A DNA stretch of 64,000 nucleotides from Austwickia chelonae (lineage in GTDB: Bacteria > Actinomycetota > Actinomycetes > Actinomycetales > Dermatophilaceae). Below the pieces are notes generated by a model. The model was not told the origin of the DNA and did not search any database. It saw nothing but the letters and a program-made list of their open reading frames with translations. The stretch covers positions 2,046,001 through 2,110,000 of the forward strand of contig NZ_CP031447.1 in NCBI RefSeq assembly GCF_003391095.1. Direction: 5' to 3'. A program made the position numbers and the translations under genes. Within the stretch, counting starts at the first letter, position 1. The number at the start of each line of letters is the position of its first letter. Positions 17,320 to 26,326 of this stretch are shown piece after piece.

Positions 17320-17973
17320 ATGATCTACGACGAGGACGCACCCTTGCCACGTGGTGGTCGTCTGTCCCGTCAAGAACGGCGTGCCCAACTGTTGGAGGCC
17401 GCACAGGACGTCTTTGTCAGCTCGGGGTACCACGCTGCGGCGATGGACGAGATCGCCGAACGGGCAGGAGTGAGCAAACCTGTCCTCTACCAGCACTTCC
17501 CCGGGAAGATGGAGCTGTACCTGGCGCTGCTCGACGACGCCAACGACCAGCTCACCGACACCGTGCTGAGCGCCCTGGCCGAGGCACCCACGCTCGCCGA
17601 GCGGGTCGTCGCCACCATCGAAGCTTATTTCGAGTTCGTCGCCCGGGACCGCACCCCTTACCGGCTGGTCTTCGAATCCGACCTGGTCAACGACCCGTCC
17701 GTCCGGGAGCGTCTCGAATCGGTCGAATATGCGATCGCCGAAGCCGTCGCCCCGCTGATGCAGGTCAACACTGATTTCTCCGATGCCGAGGCCCGGCTGC
17801 TGGCCACGGCGATGGTGGGCATGGCTCAGCAATCAGCCCGACTGTGGCAGGAAGAGGGCCGGCAGATCCCCCGCGTCCACGCCGCCCGCCTGGTCGCGGC
17901 CTTGGCCTTCACCGGGGTGAAACGGTTGCCTCTCACGTCCGCCGAGGTGGACGACTTCTTCATCGAGCACTGA
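17320..17973 (+). CDS. TetR-family transcriptional regulator
   Basis: About 217 residues. The N-terminal helix-turn-helix is clear (RRAQLLEAAQDVF...MDEIAERAGVSKPVLYQHFPGK), followed by an all-helical ligand-binding domain. ATG 17320 follows a GAGGAG site about 8 bases upstream; the frame extends to 17269 and GTG 17281 is another option. It is divergent from moeZ and immediately upstream of the DUF3107 gene and the DEAD-box helicase, the same order as the M. tuberculosis Rv3208 region. Effector and operator are unknown. Confidence 0.88.
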   Translation: MIYDEDAPLPRGGRLSRQERRAQLLEAAQDVFVSSGYHAAAMDEIAERAGVSKPVLYQHFPGKMELYLALLDDANDQLTDTVLSALAEAPTLAERVVATIEAYFEFVARDRTPYRLVFESDLVNDPSVRERLESVEYAIAEAVAPLMQVNTDFSDAEARLLATAMVGMAQQSARLWQEEGRQIPRVHAARLVAALAFTGVKRLPLTSAEVDDFFIEH

Positions 17974-18002
17974 GCGACCTACCAAAGGAAAGGAAAGACA
18001 CT

Positions 18003-18227
18003 GTGGAGATCCGCATCGGCGTCCAGCATTGCAGCCGTGAAGTGGCCTTCGAGAGCGATATGACCCCCGAGGAGGTTGAGGCCCAGGTGGTGAAGGCCAC
18101 CGGGACCGGCGTGGCCCTGCGTCTGGTCGACACGAAGGGCGGCGTCGTGGTCGTTCCGGGGGCACACATCGGCTATGTCGAGATCGGCGCCCCGCGTAAA
18201 GCCGGCGTAGGTTTCGGGAAGATCTGA
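18003..18227 (+). CDS. DUF3107 family small protein (TB9.4-like)
   Basis: 74 residues starting from GTG: an EIRIGVQHCSREVAFES opening, a middle DMTPEEVEAQV helix and a VVVPGAHIGYVEIG strand pair, the conserved pattern of DUF3107. The start has a GGAAAG site just upstream and lies 29 bases after the tetR stop, so the two probably form one transcript ending at the hairpin that follows. The mycobacterial homologue is known only as a small antigen; the function is not established. Confidence 0.88.
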   Translation: MEIRIGVQHCSREVAFESDMTPEEVEAQVVKATGTGVALRLVDTKGGVVVVPGAHIGYVEIGAPRKAGVGFGKI

Positions 18228-18241
18228 AGCAACGACCTTCC

Positions 18242-18270
18242 AGGGGCGTCACCTTGACGGTGGCGCCCCT
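18242..18270 (+). terminator. 12-bp hairpin after the DUF3107 gene
   Basis: Arms 18242-18253 and 18259-18270 pair with one G-T wobble around a TTGAC loop, 14 bases after the stop codon. Confidence 0.75.
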
Positions 18271-18587
18271 GCGCTTGCCCGTAGAAGACGGGCCTTCAGA
18301 TCGCCGTCCGCCGACGACGGACCCGGTAGTTCGGGGCGTTCCCCTGCCCCTGTCACAGGTGCCATGAGCAGGTTCAGTAGGGATTTCGGGAAGAGGGCTC
18401 TACCATGGAGGCACTGATGTGTGCCCGATCGGCCCGAAACATTTGCCCGCGCGGGGAGAGCGCGAGCCATCGCTGAAAACTTCCGATCGGCTCAGGTACG
18501 TCCGCCCATTCTCCCGATGTCGCCGCTCATATCCGATGGCGCGACACGACCCAGAGGTCTTTGCGGCGGACCCGATCGAGAGACGAC
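18271..18587. other. Upstream region of the DEAD-box helicase with a possible short upstream ORF
   Basis: About 317 bases without a standard gene. A 23-codon frame (18405-18476, starting MEALMCARSA) has a GAGGG site 7 bases upstream of its ATG and could be a leader ORF. A 6-bp hairpin (18277-18293) lies near the left edge. A helicase promoter must be here, but no strong -35/-10 pair stands out. Confidence 0.35.
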
Positions 18588-20129
<1,542 letters not shown>

Positions 20130-20151
20130 CAACGACCGCGAAGAACGAGCG

Positions 20152-20192
20152 GGGAGGCGGGCCGTCCGGAAAGACCGGACGGCCCGCCTCCC
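20152..20192. terminator. Perfect 18-bp terminator hairpin
   Basis: Arms 20152-20169 and 20175-20192 with an AAAGA loop, 23 bases after the helicase stop and upstream of the convergent marC stop, so it may act on both strands. Confidence 0.85.
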
Positions 20193-20258
20193 TGTCTCCA
20201 CCGATGTCGTCCACGGACGCCGACGACGGCTTCGCCGAGAGGCAGCAACACCGACTGG

Positions 20259-20870
20259 TCAGGCGATCCGGACGAAACCAATCACTCCGTCGGCCATCAT
20301 CTGCACGGCGATCGCCGAGCACAGCAAGCCTGCGATCCTGCTGACCAGGATCGTCCCTCCTTCGCGGAGCACCCGGTGGATGGCGCCGGCATAGCGCATC
20401 GACAGGTAGACCACTCCCATCGCAGCGGCCAACGCCAGGATGATCGCTCCGCGTTGTTCCGACGTACTCGCGTGCTGCATCGACACCATGATGGTGACGA
20501 TGACCCCGGGCCCGGCGAAGAGCGGAACGGCCAAGGGGACGAGCGCGACATGGGTACGCCCGATCTCGGTGGGGTCAGTTTCCTTCCCCATCAGGAGTTC
20601 CAGCCCGATGATCAACAGCAGCAGGCCACCGGAGATCTGCAACGCAGGAACCGAGATCTTCAGGTAGTCGAGGATCTCCTTGCCGATGAGCGCGAAGGTC
20701 AGCAGCAAGCCGAAGGCGACTCCGGCGGCACGGGCGGCGACGGCGAGCCTTTCCTGGCGGGTGTAGGACTTCGTCAAGCTGATGAACACCGGCAGCGCAC
20801 CGGGCGGGTCGAGGATGACCAGGAGGCTGATGAACACCGATCCGAAAACCGCGCCGTCGATGACGTTCAT
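20259..20870 (-). CDS. MarC family integral membrane protein
   Basis: 203 residues with six predicted hydrophobic segments and MarC hallmarks: FISLLVILDPPGALPVF at the N-terminus, ISGGLLLLIIGLELL in the middle and VPLAVPLFAGPGVIV later. MarC/UPF0056 proteins sit in the cytoplasmic membrane; a role in multiple antibiotic resistance was proposed and not upheld, and transport function is unproven. The start overlaps the PHP gene stop by 4 bases (ATGA), so it is translationally coupled to it. Confidence 0.9.
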   Translation of the reverse strand: MNVIDGAVFGSVFISLLVILDPPGALPVFISLTKSYTRQERLAVAARAAGVAFGLLLTFALIGKEILDYLKISVPALQISGGLLLLIIGLELLMGKETDPTEIGRTHVALVPLAVPLFAGPGVIVTIMVSMQHASTSEQRGAIILALAAAMGVVYLSMRYAGAIHRVLREGGTILVSRIAGLLCSAIAVQMMADGVIGFVRIA

Positions 20871-21712
20871 GGTCGGACCACCTCGATGGCGGTCTCCCGG
20901 TCCAGCAGCGCACGGAACTGCGCCGGGTCGGTGGTGCGATCGGCCAGCCGGTTGGTTTTACCGGTGCCGTGGTAGTCGCTGGACCCGGTGACGACGAGCC
21001 GGTGGCGGTCTGCCACGTCGAGGGCCTGCCGAGTCTGGGCGGCAGTGTGATCGAGGTGGTGGGCTTCGATCCCGACGAGTCCGGCATCTGCCAGATCGGC
21101 GATGACCTCCTCACCGATGACACGTCCGCGGCGGGCAGCGAAGGGGTGAGCGATGACGGGGATCCCGCCCGCGGCGAGGATCAATCGGACTCCGTCGGCC
21201 ACGTCGGGCGAGTAGTGCGGACGGTAGTAGGGGGAACCGTCGTGCAGGTACCGGGTGAAGGCTTCCGCCCGGTCGACGACATGGCCACGAGCCACCAGGG
21301 CGTCGGCGATATGGGGTCGACCGACGGTGGCTCCGGGAGCGACCTGAGCGAGGACGTCCTCGTAGGTTATCTGGAGGTCCGTGGCGAGCGCTTCGGTGAT
21401 GGTTTCGGCGCGTCGTTCACGGCTGGTGCGGGCCTGCGCCATCTCGGCCAGGAGCGTCTGGTCGGTGGGGTCGTGGAGGTAGCCGAGCAGGTGGACGGTG
21501 ATATCGCCGTGGGAGCAGGTGAGTTCGATCCCTCGGACGAGAGTGATGCTGTGGCGGTGCGCGGCAGCTGCCGCTTCGGCCCATCCGCCAGTGGTGTCGT
21601 GGTCGGTGATGGCGAGGACGTCCAGCCCGCAGCTATGGGCTTGAGCGACGAGTTCGCTGGGAGTGTCGCTGCCGTCGCTGGCCTGGCTGTGGGCGTGGAG
21701 GTCGATGAGCAC
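20867..21712 (-). CDS. PHP-domain phosphoesterase
   Basis: 281 residues. The PHP metal-binding series is clear: DLHAHSQASDGSDTP at the start, ITDHDTTGGW, GIELTC, and later GRPHIADALV, IPVIAHPF and GSSDYHG. Close actinobacterial relatives hydrolyse 3',5'-nucleoside bisphosphates or nucleotide 5'-phosphates. The GTG start is preceded after 7 bases by TACGCT, suggesting a leaderless message. It is divergent from the methyltransferase gene, with 50 bases between the starts, and coupled to marC. Confidence 0.9.
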   Translation of the reverse strand: MLIDLHAHSQASDGSDTPSELVAQAHSCGLDVLAITDHDTTGGWAEAAAAAHRHSITLVRGIELTCSHGDITVHLLGYLHDPTDQTLLAEMAQARTSRERRAETITEALATDLQITYEDVLAQVAPGATVGRPHIADALVARGHVVDRAEAFTRYLHDGSPYYRPHYSPDVADGVRLILAAGGIPVIAHPFAARRGRVIGEEVIADLADAGLVGIEAHHLDHTAAQTRQALDVADRHRLVVTGSSDYHGTGKTNRLADRTTDPAQFRALLDRETAIEVVRP

Positions 21713-21719
21713 GATTTCC

Positions 21720-21725
21720 AGCGTA
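21720..21725 (-). promoter_or_regulatory. -10 element TACGCT, probable leaderless promoter of the PHP gene
   Basis: TANNNT hexamer on the minus strand separated by 7 bases from the GTG at 21712; back to back with the methyltransferase promoter 24 bases away. Confidence 0.4.
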
Positions 21726-21749
21726 TGGGATTCGTCTCAGCTGCCGGGC

Positions 21750-21755
21750 TAGGCT
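21750..21755 (+). promoter_or_regulatory. -10 element TAGGCT, probable leaderless promoter of the methyltransferase gene
   Basis: TAGGCT lies 7 bases before ATG 21763. The same hexamer at the same distance precedes lpd and the O-methyltransferase gene in this window. Confidence 0.5.
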
Positions 21756-21762
21756 GATCGGC

Positions 21763-22383
21763 ATGGATTTCGGCGAGGAGGCTGCCGGGTGGGACGAGCG
21801 TCCTGACCGCGTGGCGCGCAGCCGTGCGATCGCTGCGTCGATCCGAGAGGCCGTGGATCTGTCGGGTCGTCCGGAGACGATCGAGCTGGGTGCGGGCACG
21901 GGTCTGTTGTCGCGTCAGCTCGCCGATGCGCTCGGAGCGGTGACGCTCACCGATGCGGCGGCGGGGATGGTCGAGGTCGCGGCCGAGCGGATTGCGGTCG
22001 AGTGCCGGGACGGGTGGCGTGCCGAGCTGGTGGTCCATGATGCGTCGGTGCTGCCCGGTGGCCCGTACGGCCTGGTGTTGTCACAGTTGGCTTTGCATCA
22101 CATGGGGGATGTCCCTGCGGTACTGCGCTCCGCTTTTGAGGTTCTGGCTCCGGGTGGACGGATCGCCGTGGTGGATCTGGACCATGACCCGGATGGCGCC
22201 TTCCACGCTGAGCATGCTGATTTCGAGGGACCGCACGGTTTTCGGCGTTCTGAGATCGAGTCGTGGATGTGTGCTGCCGGGTTCGTGGAAGTCCAGGTGA
22301 CGACGGCGACCTCGATCGACAAGGAGGTCCGGGACGAGACGCGGAATTTCACGTTGTTCCTTGCGACGGGGCACCGCCCCTGA
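21763..22383 (+). CDS. Class I SAM-dependent methyltransferase
   Basis: 206 residues with the SAM-binding core: IELGAGTGLLSRQLA (motif I), an acidic TLTDAAAGMVEVA segment, LVLSQLALHHM and EVLAPGGRIAVVDLDHD. The C-terminal part carries a short HAEHADFEGPHGF substrate segment. The family methylates small molecules or quinone precursors, but the substrate cannot be read from the sequence. It has no ribosome site, while a TAGGCT box 7 bases upstream suggests leaderless expression. The next gene is convergent beyond a 300-bp non-coding region. Confidence 0.88.
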   Translation: MDFGEEAAGWDERPDRVARSRAIAASIREAVDLSGRPETIELGAGTGLLSRQLADALGAVTLTDAAAGMVEVAAERIAVECRDGWRAELVVHDASVLPGGPYGLVLSQLALHHMGDVPAVLRSAFEVLAPGGRIAVVDLDHDPDGAFHAEHADFEGPHGFRRSEIESWMCAAGFVEVQVTTATSIDKEVRDETRNFTLFLATGHRP

Positions 22384-22698
22384 CCCGGGTCTGAGCTTCT
22401 CCACCTCTGACCCGGCCGCAGCTCCTCCGCCTCTGGCCAGCTCATCAAGCGGTCATCTATCTTCCGGTCGCCTCGCCCCGGCCATCTGCCCACGGAAAGC
22501 TCCTCCAGTCACCTCGCTCCCCCGCCGCTTGACCTCCCAGAACTCCGCTTTCAGCACTGCGATGGCCTTGTGGGACTGGGGTGAGTTTTGGTGACTGCGG
22601 TGGTGACAGGACGCCACCGCAGTCGTGTCCTACCACCTCAGTCGTGCCCCGCTGATCACTCATGGTCTATCGCCGTTGTCGCCACAAGGTCCCCACCG
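22384..22698. other. Non-coding interval carrying palindromic repeat module A
   Basis: A 315-base gap between two convergent genes. It holds the nested palindrome described separately; the remaining left part is C/T-rich with no frame that has a ribosome site or a recognisable product. Confidence 0.6.
22574..22642. repeat. Nested palindromic repeat, module A
   Basis: The inner hairpin has 11-bp perfect arms (22593-22603 and 22614-22624) around a 10-base loop TGACAGGACG. It is flanked by a degenerate outer pair built from the same GACTGNGGTGG unit (22574-22583 and 22632-22642). The loop sequence recurs in modules B and C. It lies between convergent genes and may also terminate transcription. 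Confidence 0.75.
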
Positions 22699-23607
22699 TC
22701 ATGACACGCGGGCAGTCCGACGCGAGCGATGTACCGCGGCCTGGACCAGCTGTGCGACCCGACCTGGATCGCGAAGATCCGCCCAGATCAGGCGCACGAC
22801 CTCCCATCCTGCCGTCCGAAGATCGGCTTCACGTCGTTTCTCTGCAGCCAACGCCCCACGTTCGGCGTACTTGCCCATCCCGTCGAATTCCACCAGCACC
22901 CGCCCGTCGACGACGCGTAGGTCGGCCCGGTAACGACGTCCAGCCACCTCGACCGGGTACTGCGATGTCGTCGCCCACCCCAAGTGCCCCAGCAGATCCC
23001 TGGCGACGCTCTCCCCGACCGATTCCGCGCGGGGATCGAGGCGATGCACTGCTGCGCGGACCGGGGCGATCCCCGGGGTACGGCGCATCAGGTCGAGGGC
23101 TTCTCCGATGTCCTCCAGGTGCACGAGCCCTTGTCGCAGCGCGGCATCGGCGGAGGCCAGGAAGGATGTGGGTCCTGCCACGAGCCCGGTCTGGGCCAGG
23201 GCGACCGCGATCGGGACCATGCGCTGTTCCGGCCGCACCCCGCGGGGCAGGGCGTGGACGACGGCGCCTCTCCTGCGCCATCGACCGCCGGGTCGGTCGG
23301 TCGCCAGGTGCACCACGTCGAGGTCGCAGCGGTACGTCGGGATCCCCGCGCAGGCCAGCACACTGTAGTGGCTCAGACTGATGTGATCGCCCTGTCTGCG
23401 GAGCACCGCAGTGCATCTTGCTGCGTGGGCCGCTTCCGGAGTGGGATGGGCGGTGGTCGTCAGGTACGTCCCGGGGGCGGCGCGGACCAGCTCACCGGCC
23501 CGCAGCGCCCGGCGTACCTGCGTGTCGTGGACCCCTGCGCGCAGGGCCTCGGCTCGGGTCAGCACTCCTCCACCGGCCACGACAAGGGCCCCTACGACGT
23601 CATCCAT
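22699..23607 (-). CDS. AbiEi-antitoxin-like N-terminal domain fused to a DUF559/Vsr-like domain
   Basis: 302 residues. The first about 60 (GGVLTRAEALRAGVHDTQVRRALRAGELVRAAPGTYLTT in spirit) look like the winged-helix domain of AbiEi-type antitoxins. The C-terminal domain resembles the PD-(D/E)XK-type DUF559 fold: YRADLRVVDGRVLVEFDG followed by KRREADLRTAGWEVVRLIW. This pairing is common in actinobacteria, usually without an adjacent AbiEii toxin, and none is seen here. It could be a DNA-binding regulator or nuclease, possibly defence-linked. Nested palindromes lie on both sides of the gene. Function is inferred from domain resemblance only. Confidence 0.75.
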   Translation of the reverse strand: MDDVVGALVVAGGGVLTRAEALRAGVHDTQVRRALRAGELVRAAPGTYLTTTAHPTPEAAHAARCTAVLRRQGDHISLSHYSVLACAGIPTYRCDLDVVHLATDRPGGRWRRRGAVVHALPRGVRPEQRMVPIAVALAQTGLVAGPTSFLASADAALRQGLVHLEDIGEALDLMRRTPGIAPVRAAVHRLDPRAESVGESVARDLLGHLGWATTSQYPVEVAGRRYRADLRVVDGRVLVEFDGMGKYAERGALAAEKRREADLRTAGWEVVRLIWADLRDPGRVAQLVQAAVHRSRRTARVS

Positions 23608-23720
23608 GGCTCCAGCCTGTCCCGACTTCCCGGAATGCCGACGACCTGTGCGGCCAGGTCTGGGGACGAGGAGAATCCGCCGGGGGGTTGGGGACGAACA
23701 CCTGACGCTGCCATCACGGT

Positions 23721-23828
23721 GACTGCGGTGGGGATTGATGTCTCAGGTGGGAAATTGTGGCTGCGGTGGTGACAGGACGCCACCGCAGCCACGCCGGAAC
23801 ACCGCTGAGCCAGTTCGCCACCGCAGTC
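23721..23828. repeat. Nested palindromic repeat, module B
   Basis: The inner hairpin has 13-bp perfect arms (23757-23769 and 23780-23792) around the loop TGACAGGACG. An outer pair of 11-bp arms, GACTGCGGTGG at 23721-23731 and its complement at 23818-23828, encloses it. It sits between the AbiEi-like gene start and the MaoC gene stop. The architecture is the same as module A, with better-preserved outer arms. Confidence 0.8.
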
Positions 23829-23851
23829 CAGGCAGAACCTTCCACGAATGA

Positions 23852-24907
23852 TCAGCGGCGCGGCATCAGCACCGTGTAGTCGAAGTCCAGCGTGACCTCG
23901 GGCAGATAGGTGCCGTCGTCCCCCTTGTACGGGAAGTCCACACAGGCCCGGTCCTTCGTCGCGACCGTGCGCAGTCGCAGCGCCCCGATGTCGTCACGGC
24001 CGGGGACCGTCATCCGGTCCAGAACCTCGGACCAGGCGTAGACGGTGTGCCCGGCGAAGGTCGGGTTGGTGTGCGACCCCGCGTTGATCGCAGCGACCGA
24101 CAGCGCATTGCCCAGTCCGTTGAAGCTCAGAGCTCTCGCCAGGGAGATCACGTTGCCGCCGTAGACGATCCGGCGACCGTTGCGACCCTGCGCTTCGGTG
24201 TGTTGGTTGAAGTGGACCTTGGCGGTGTTCTGGTAGAGGCGGGTCGCCATCATGTGGTCGGCCTCTTCGAGGGTGTTGCCGTCGACGTGGTCGATGCGCT
24301 CCCCCACCTCGTAGTCCTCCCAGAGGTACGGCGATCCGGCGAGCTCCACGTCGTAGGAGCCTTTTTCGATTCTCCACGGGATCTGCAGCGACTCGACCGG
24401 CACCGCTGACGGCAGCGAAGGAATCACGGCTTCGGGGGCGGGCGAACCCGCATCGCGTTTATTGACCATGACCCATCGGTGGTAGTCGAGGACGACCTCG
24501 TCGCGCTGGTTGACGCCGGTGGAGTGGACGTAGACGACACCGGTCCTGCCGTTGGAGTTCTCCTTGAGGCCCTCGACCTGGGATGTGGTGGTGAGGGTGT
24601 CGCCGGGGTGGACCGGCGCGCCGAAGACGCCGCCCGCGTAGCCGAGGTTGGCCACCGCGTTGATCGACACGTCGGGCACGGTCTTGCCGAAGACGATGTG
24701 GAAGACGAGCAGGGAGTCGACCGGCATGCGTTCCTGCCCGCAGGCCGCCGCGAAGGTTGCCCCGCTCGTGGCGGCGAACCGCGGCCCGTAGAGCGCCTGG
24801 TAGAGCGCCACGTCGCCGTCGGTCACGGTGCGCGGGGTCGCGTGCCGCAGCTGCTGCCCGATCTCGAAGTCCTCGAAATAGTTGCCGCTCATCACCTTCG
24901 CGCTCAT
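23852..24907 (-). CDS. Double MaoC-domain dehydratase, mesaconyl-CoA hydratase-like
   Basis: 351 residues. Two hot-dog MaoC-type halves: the first begins YFEDFEIGQQLRHATPRTVTDGD, the second YLWEDYEVGERIDHVDGNTL, with hydratase-type segments such as KVHFNQHTEAQ and HTNPTFAGHTVYAWSEVL. The full length and the tandem fold resemble mesaconyl-C1-CoA (2-methylfumaryl-CoA) hydratases of the ethylmalonyl-CoA pathway and related enzymes. The frame is open for another 80 codons upstream, but that part covers repeats; ATG 24907 has an AGGA site. Palindromes in front of the gene suggest regulation. The likely partner genes, an acyl-CoA dehydrogenase and two lyases, are elsewhere in this window. Confidence 0.82.
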   Translation of the reverse strand: MSAKVMSGNYFEDFEIGQQLRHATPRTVTDGDVALYQALYGPRFAATSGATFAAACGQERMPVDSLLVFHIVFGKTVPDVSINAVANLGYAGGVFGAPVHPGDTLTTTSQVEGLKENSNGRTGVVYVHSTGVNQRDEVVLDYHRWVMVNKRDAGSPAPEAVIPSLPSAVPVESLQIPWRIEKGSYDVELAGSPYLWEDYEVGERIDHVDGNTLEEADHMMATRLYQNTAKVHFNQHTEAQGRNGRRIVYGGNVISLARALSFNGLGNALSVAAINAGSHTNPTFAGHTVYAWSEVLDRMTVPGRDDIGALRLRTVATKDRACVDFPYKGDDGTYLPEVTLDFDYTVLMPRR

Positions 24908-24970
24908 GGTTCGCCATCCTGCCTTGCGTGGAGTGATTGGTCGCCTGATCCGACACGTGGGAATGCTCAC

Positions 24971-25015
24971 GTCGTACGACGCCTCTGGGCCGGACGGCGA
25001 CTCCCGTCGTACGAC
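24971..25015. promoter_or_regulatory. Two GTCGTACGAC palindromes, candidate operator
   Basis: A perfect 10-bp palindrome, GTCGTACGAC, occurs at 24971-24980 and again at 25006-25015, 35 bases from start to start, just upstream of the MaoC gene. A related CGTACG-centred inverted repeat lies upstream of the acyl-CoA dehydrogenase gene. Probably a dimeric regulator's double site; the regulator is not identified. Confidence 0.5.
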
Positions 25016-25027
25016 GCGAGGGCTGGC

Positions 25028-25154
25028 GACTGCGAGGGTGACTCGTGACTGCGAGGGTGACTCGTGACTGCGAGGGTGACTCGTGACTGCGGGGGTGACA
25101 GGACACCACCGCAGTCGCGTCGAAGCACCGCAGAGTCCGGGGGCCACCGGAGTC
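25028..25154. repeat. Tandem 19-bp repeats and palindromic repeat, module C
   Basis: Three perfect head-to-tail copies of a 19-bp unit beginning GACTGCGAGGG (25028-25084) run directly into a hairpin (arms 25085-25095 and 25106-25116, loop TGACAGGACA). A degenerate outer arm CCACCGGAGTC lies at 25144-25154. Same unit and loop as modules A and B, here in the divergent region between the MaoC and GNAT genes. Confidence 0.78.
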
Positions 25155-25267
25155 GAAGCGCCCTGCTCCTTTGGTGTCCGCTGCCTCTGTGTCGAAGACG
25201 TTCACTCACCTGGCCGGACGCCCACCAGTCGAGACCGTGGTGAGCGCGGAGCGGGAGGATGGCGGTC

Positions 25268-25906
25268 ATGAGCGATGTGCGTACGGCGTCCGTCCCGGAG
25301 TATCCGGCAGTGGCGATGCTCCTGGGCCAGGTCTTCCGGGACGACCCCACCCTGGGTGCCGTGGTCCGGGACGCGCAGGATCCGGCGTCCAGGCTGGCGC
25401 GGATGTTCACGGTGCAGATCGGGGAGATCTTCGCCCCGTCCGGCGCGGTGGACGTCCTCCCGGATGCCGAGGGTGGGCTGGCTGGTGCTGCGCTGTGGGC
25501 GGAGCCGGGCGCGTGGCACCGGTCGAGGTGGGCCGAGTTGCGGGGGATGCCGGCCCTGGCGAGGGCGTTGGGTCGGTCTTTCCCGGCGTCGGTGCGCAGT
25601 GAGCGTGCCTGTCTGGACAGGCATCCGACCTTTCCGCATTGGTATCTGTACGTGGTCGGTTCGGCGACGCGGTCCCGGGGCAGAGGGGTGGGGTCGGCGT
25701 TATTGCGTCATGGGCTGGCCAGGGCGGAGGCGCAGGGGGTCCCGGTGTATCTGGAGGCGACGACGCCTCGTAGTGCGCGCTTGTACCAGCGGTGGGATTT
25801 CGTGGAGCTGGGGCCGGTGCCCAATCCGCTGGGGGATCAGGATGCGGTGGGGATGTGGCGTCCGTCCGGAGGAAAGGGAGCCTTGGAACACCCCGACCGT
25901 CTATAG
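25268..25906 (+). CDS. GNAT-family N-acetyltransferase
   Basis: 212 residues with a C-terminal GNAT core: FPHWYLYVVGSATRSRGRGVGSALLRHGL holds the acetyl-CoA loop (RGRGVGSAL), followed by VPVYLEATTPRSARLYQRWDFVELG. The N-terminal part VRTASVPEYPAVAMLLGQVFRDDP is typical of small-molecule or aminoglycoside-like acetyltransferases of this length. ATG 25268 follows GGGAGG at correct spacing; an ATG 9 bases upstream abuts it. The stop codon lies inside the inverted repeat in front of the GntR gene. Substrate unknown. Confidence 0.85.
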   Translation: MSDVRTASVPEYPAVAMLLGQVFRDDPTLGAVVRDAQDPASRLARMFTVQIGEIFAPSGAVDVLPDAEGGLAGAALWAEPGAWHRSRWAELRGMPALARALGRSFPASVRSERACLDRHPTFPHWYLYVVGSATRSRGRGVGSALLRHGLARAEAQGVPVYLEATTPRSARLYQRWDFVELGPVPNPLGDQDAVGMWRPSGGKGALEHPDRL

Positions 25907-25917
25907 TGCATATAGAC
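25899..25917. promoter_or_regulatory. Inverted repeat GTCTATA-N5-TATAGAC, candidate GntR operator
   Basis: A 7-bp perfect inverted repeat with a 5-base spacer lies 17 bases before the TTG start of the GntR regulator and includes the GNAT stop codon and TATAGT, a possible -10. YtrA-type regulators usually repress their own ABC operon, so this is a good autoregulatory site. Confidence 0.6.
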
Positions 25918-25933
25918 AGTAGGAGGTGGCCTC

Positions 25934-26326
25934 TTGCCGCTCAGCATCACCCTCTCCAGAACCACCGGACAACCCATCTACGAACAGATCCGGGCCCAGA
26001 CCCAGGCCGCGATCCTGAACGGGGACCTCCCCCCAGGCGCACAGCTGCCCTCCATCCGCGGGCTCGCCAAGGACCTCCAGGTCAGCGTCATCACCACCAC
26101 CCGTGCCTACAGCGACCTGGCCGCCCTCGGCCTGATCGCCAATGTCCCGGGCAAAGGCAGCTACGTCCTCGACATCGACACCGCCACCTGGCAAGGCCAG
26201 ATCCGCGATCTCGTGCACGCCAGCTTCCTCGACGGCGTACTCCATGCCGCTCGGGCCGATCTCTCCCCCGCCGAGCTGCACCGCCTGCTCGACGACGCCA
26301 TCACCGCCGCGAAGGAGCGCCGATGA
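25934..26326 (+). CDS. GntR-family regulator, YtrA subfamily
   Basis: 130 residues: an N-terminal winged helix (GQPIYEQIRAQTQAAIL, LPSIRGLAKDLQVSVITTTRAYSDLAALGLI) and a short all-helical tail without a large effector domain, the YtrA layout. TTG 25934 has an AGGAGG site 7 bases upstream. It is the first gene of a regulator-ATPase-permease operon, overlapping the next start by 4 bases. YtrA regulators respond to cell-wall antibiotics or envelope stress in other Gram-positives. The effector here is unknown. Confidence 0.88.
   Translation: MPLSITLSRTTGQPIYEQIRAQTQAAILNGDLPPGAQLPSIRGLAKDLQVSVITTTRAYSDLAALGLIANVPGKGSYVLDIDTATWQGQIRDLVHASFLDGVLHAARADLSPAELHRLLDDAITAAKERR

Noticed and set aside
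22457-22663. Short open frames in the gap after the methyltransferase gene
   Set aside because: They run through the palindrome, lack ribosome sites and show no coding bias.
24908-25147. N-terminal extension of 80 codons for the MaoC gene
   Set aside because: The extension covers tandem repeats and palindromes, is Ser/Pro/Arg-rich, and the internal ATG has the ribosome site and the family N-terminus.
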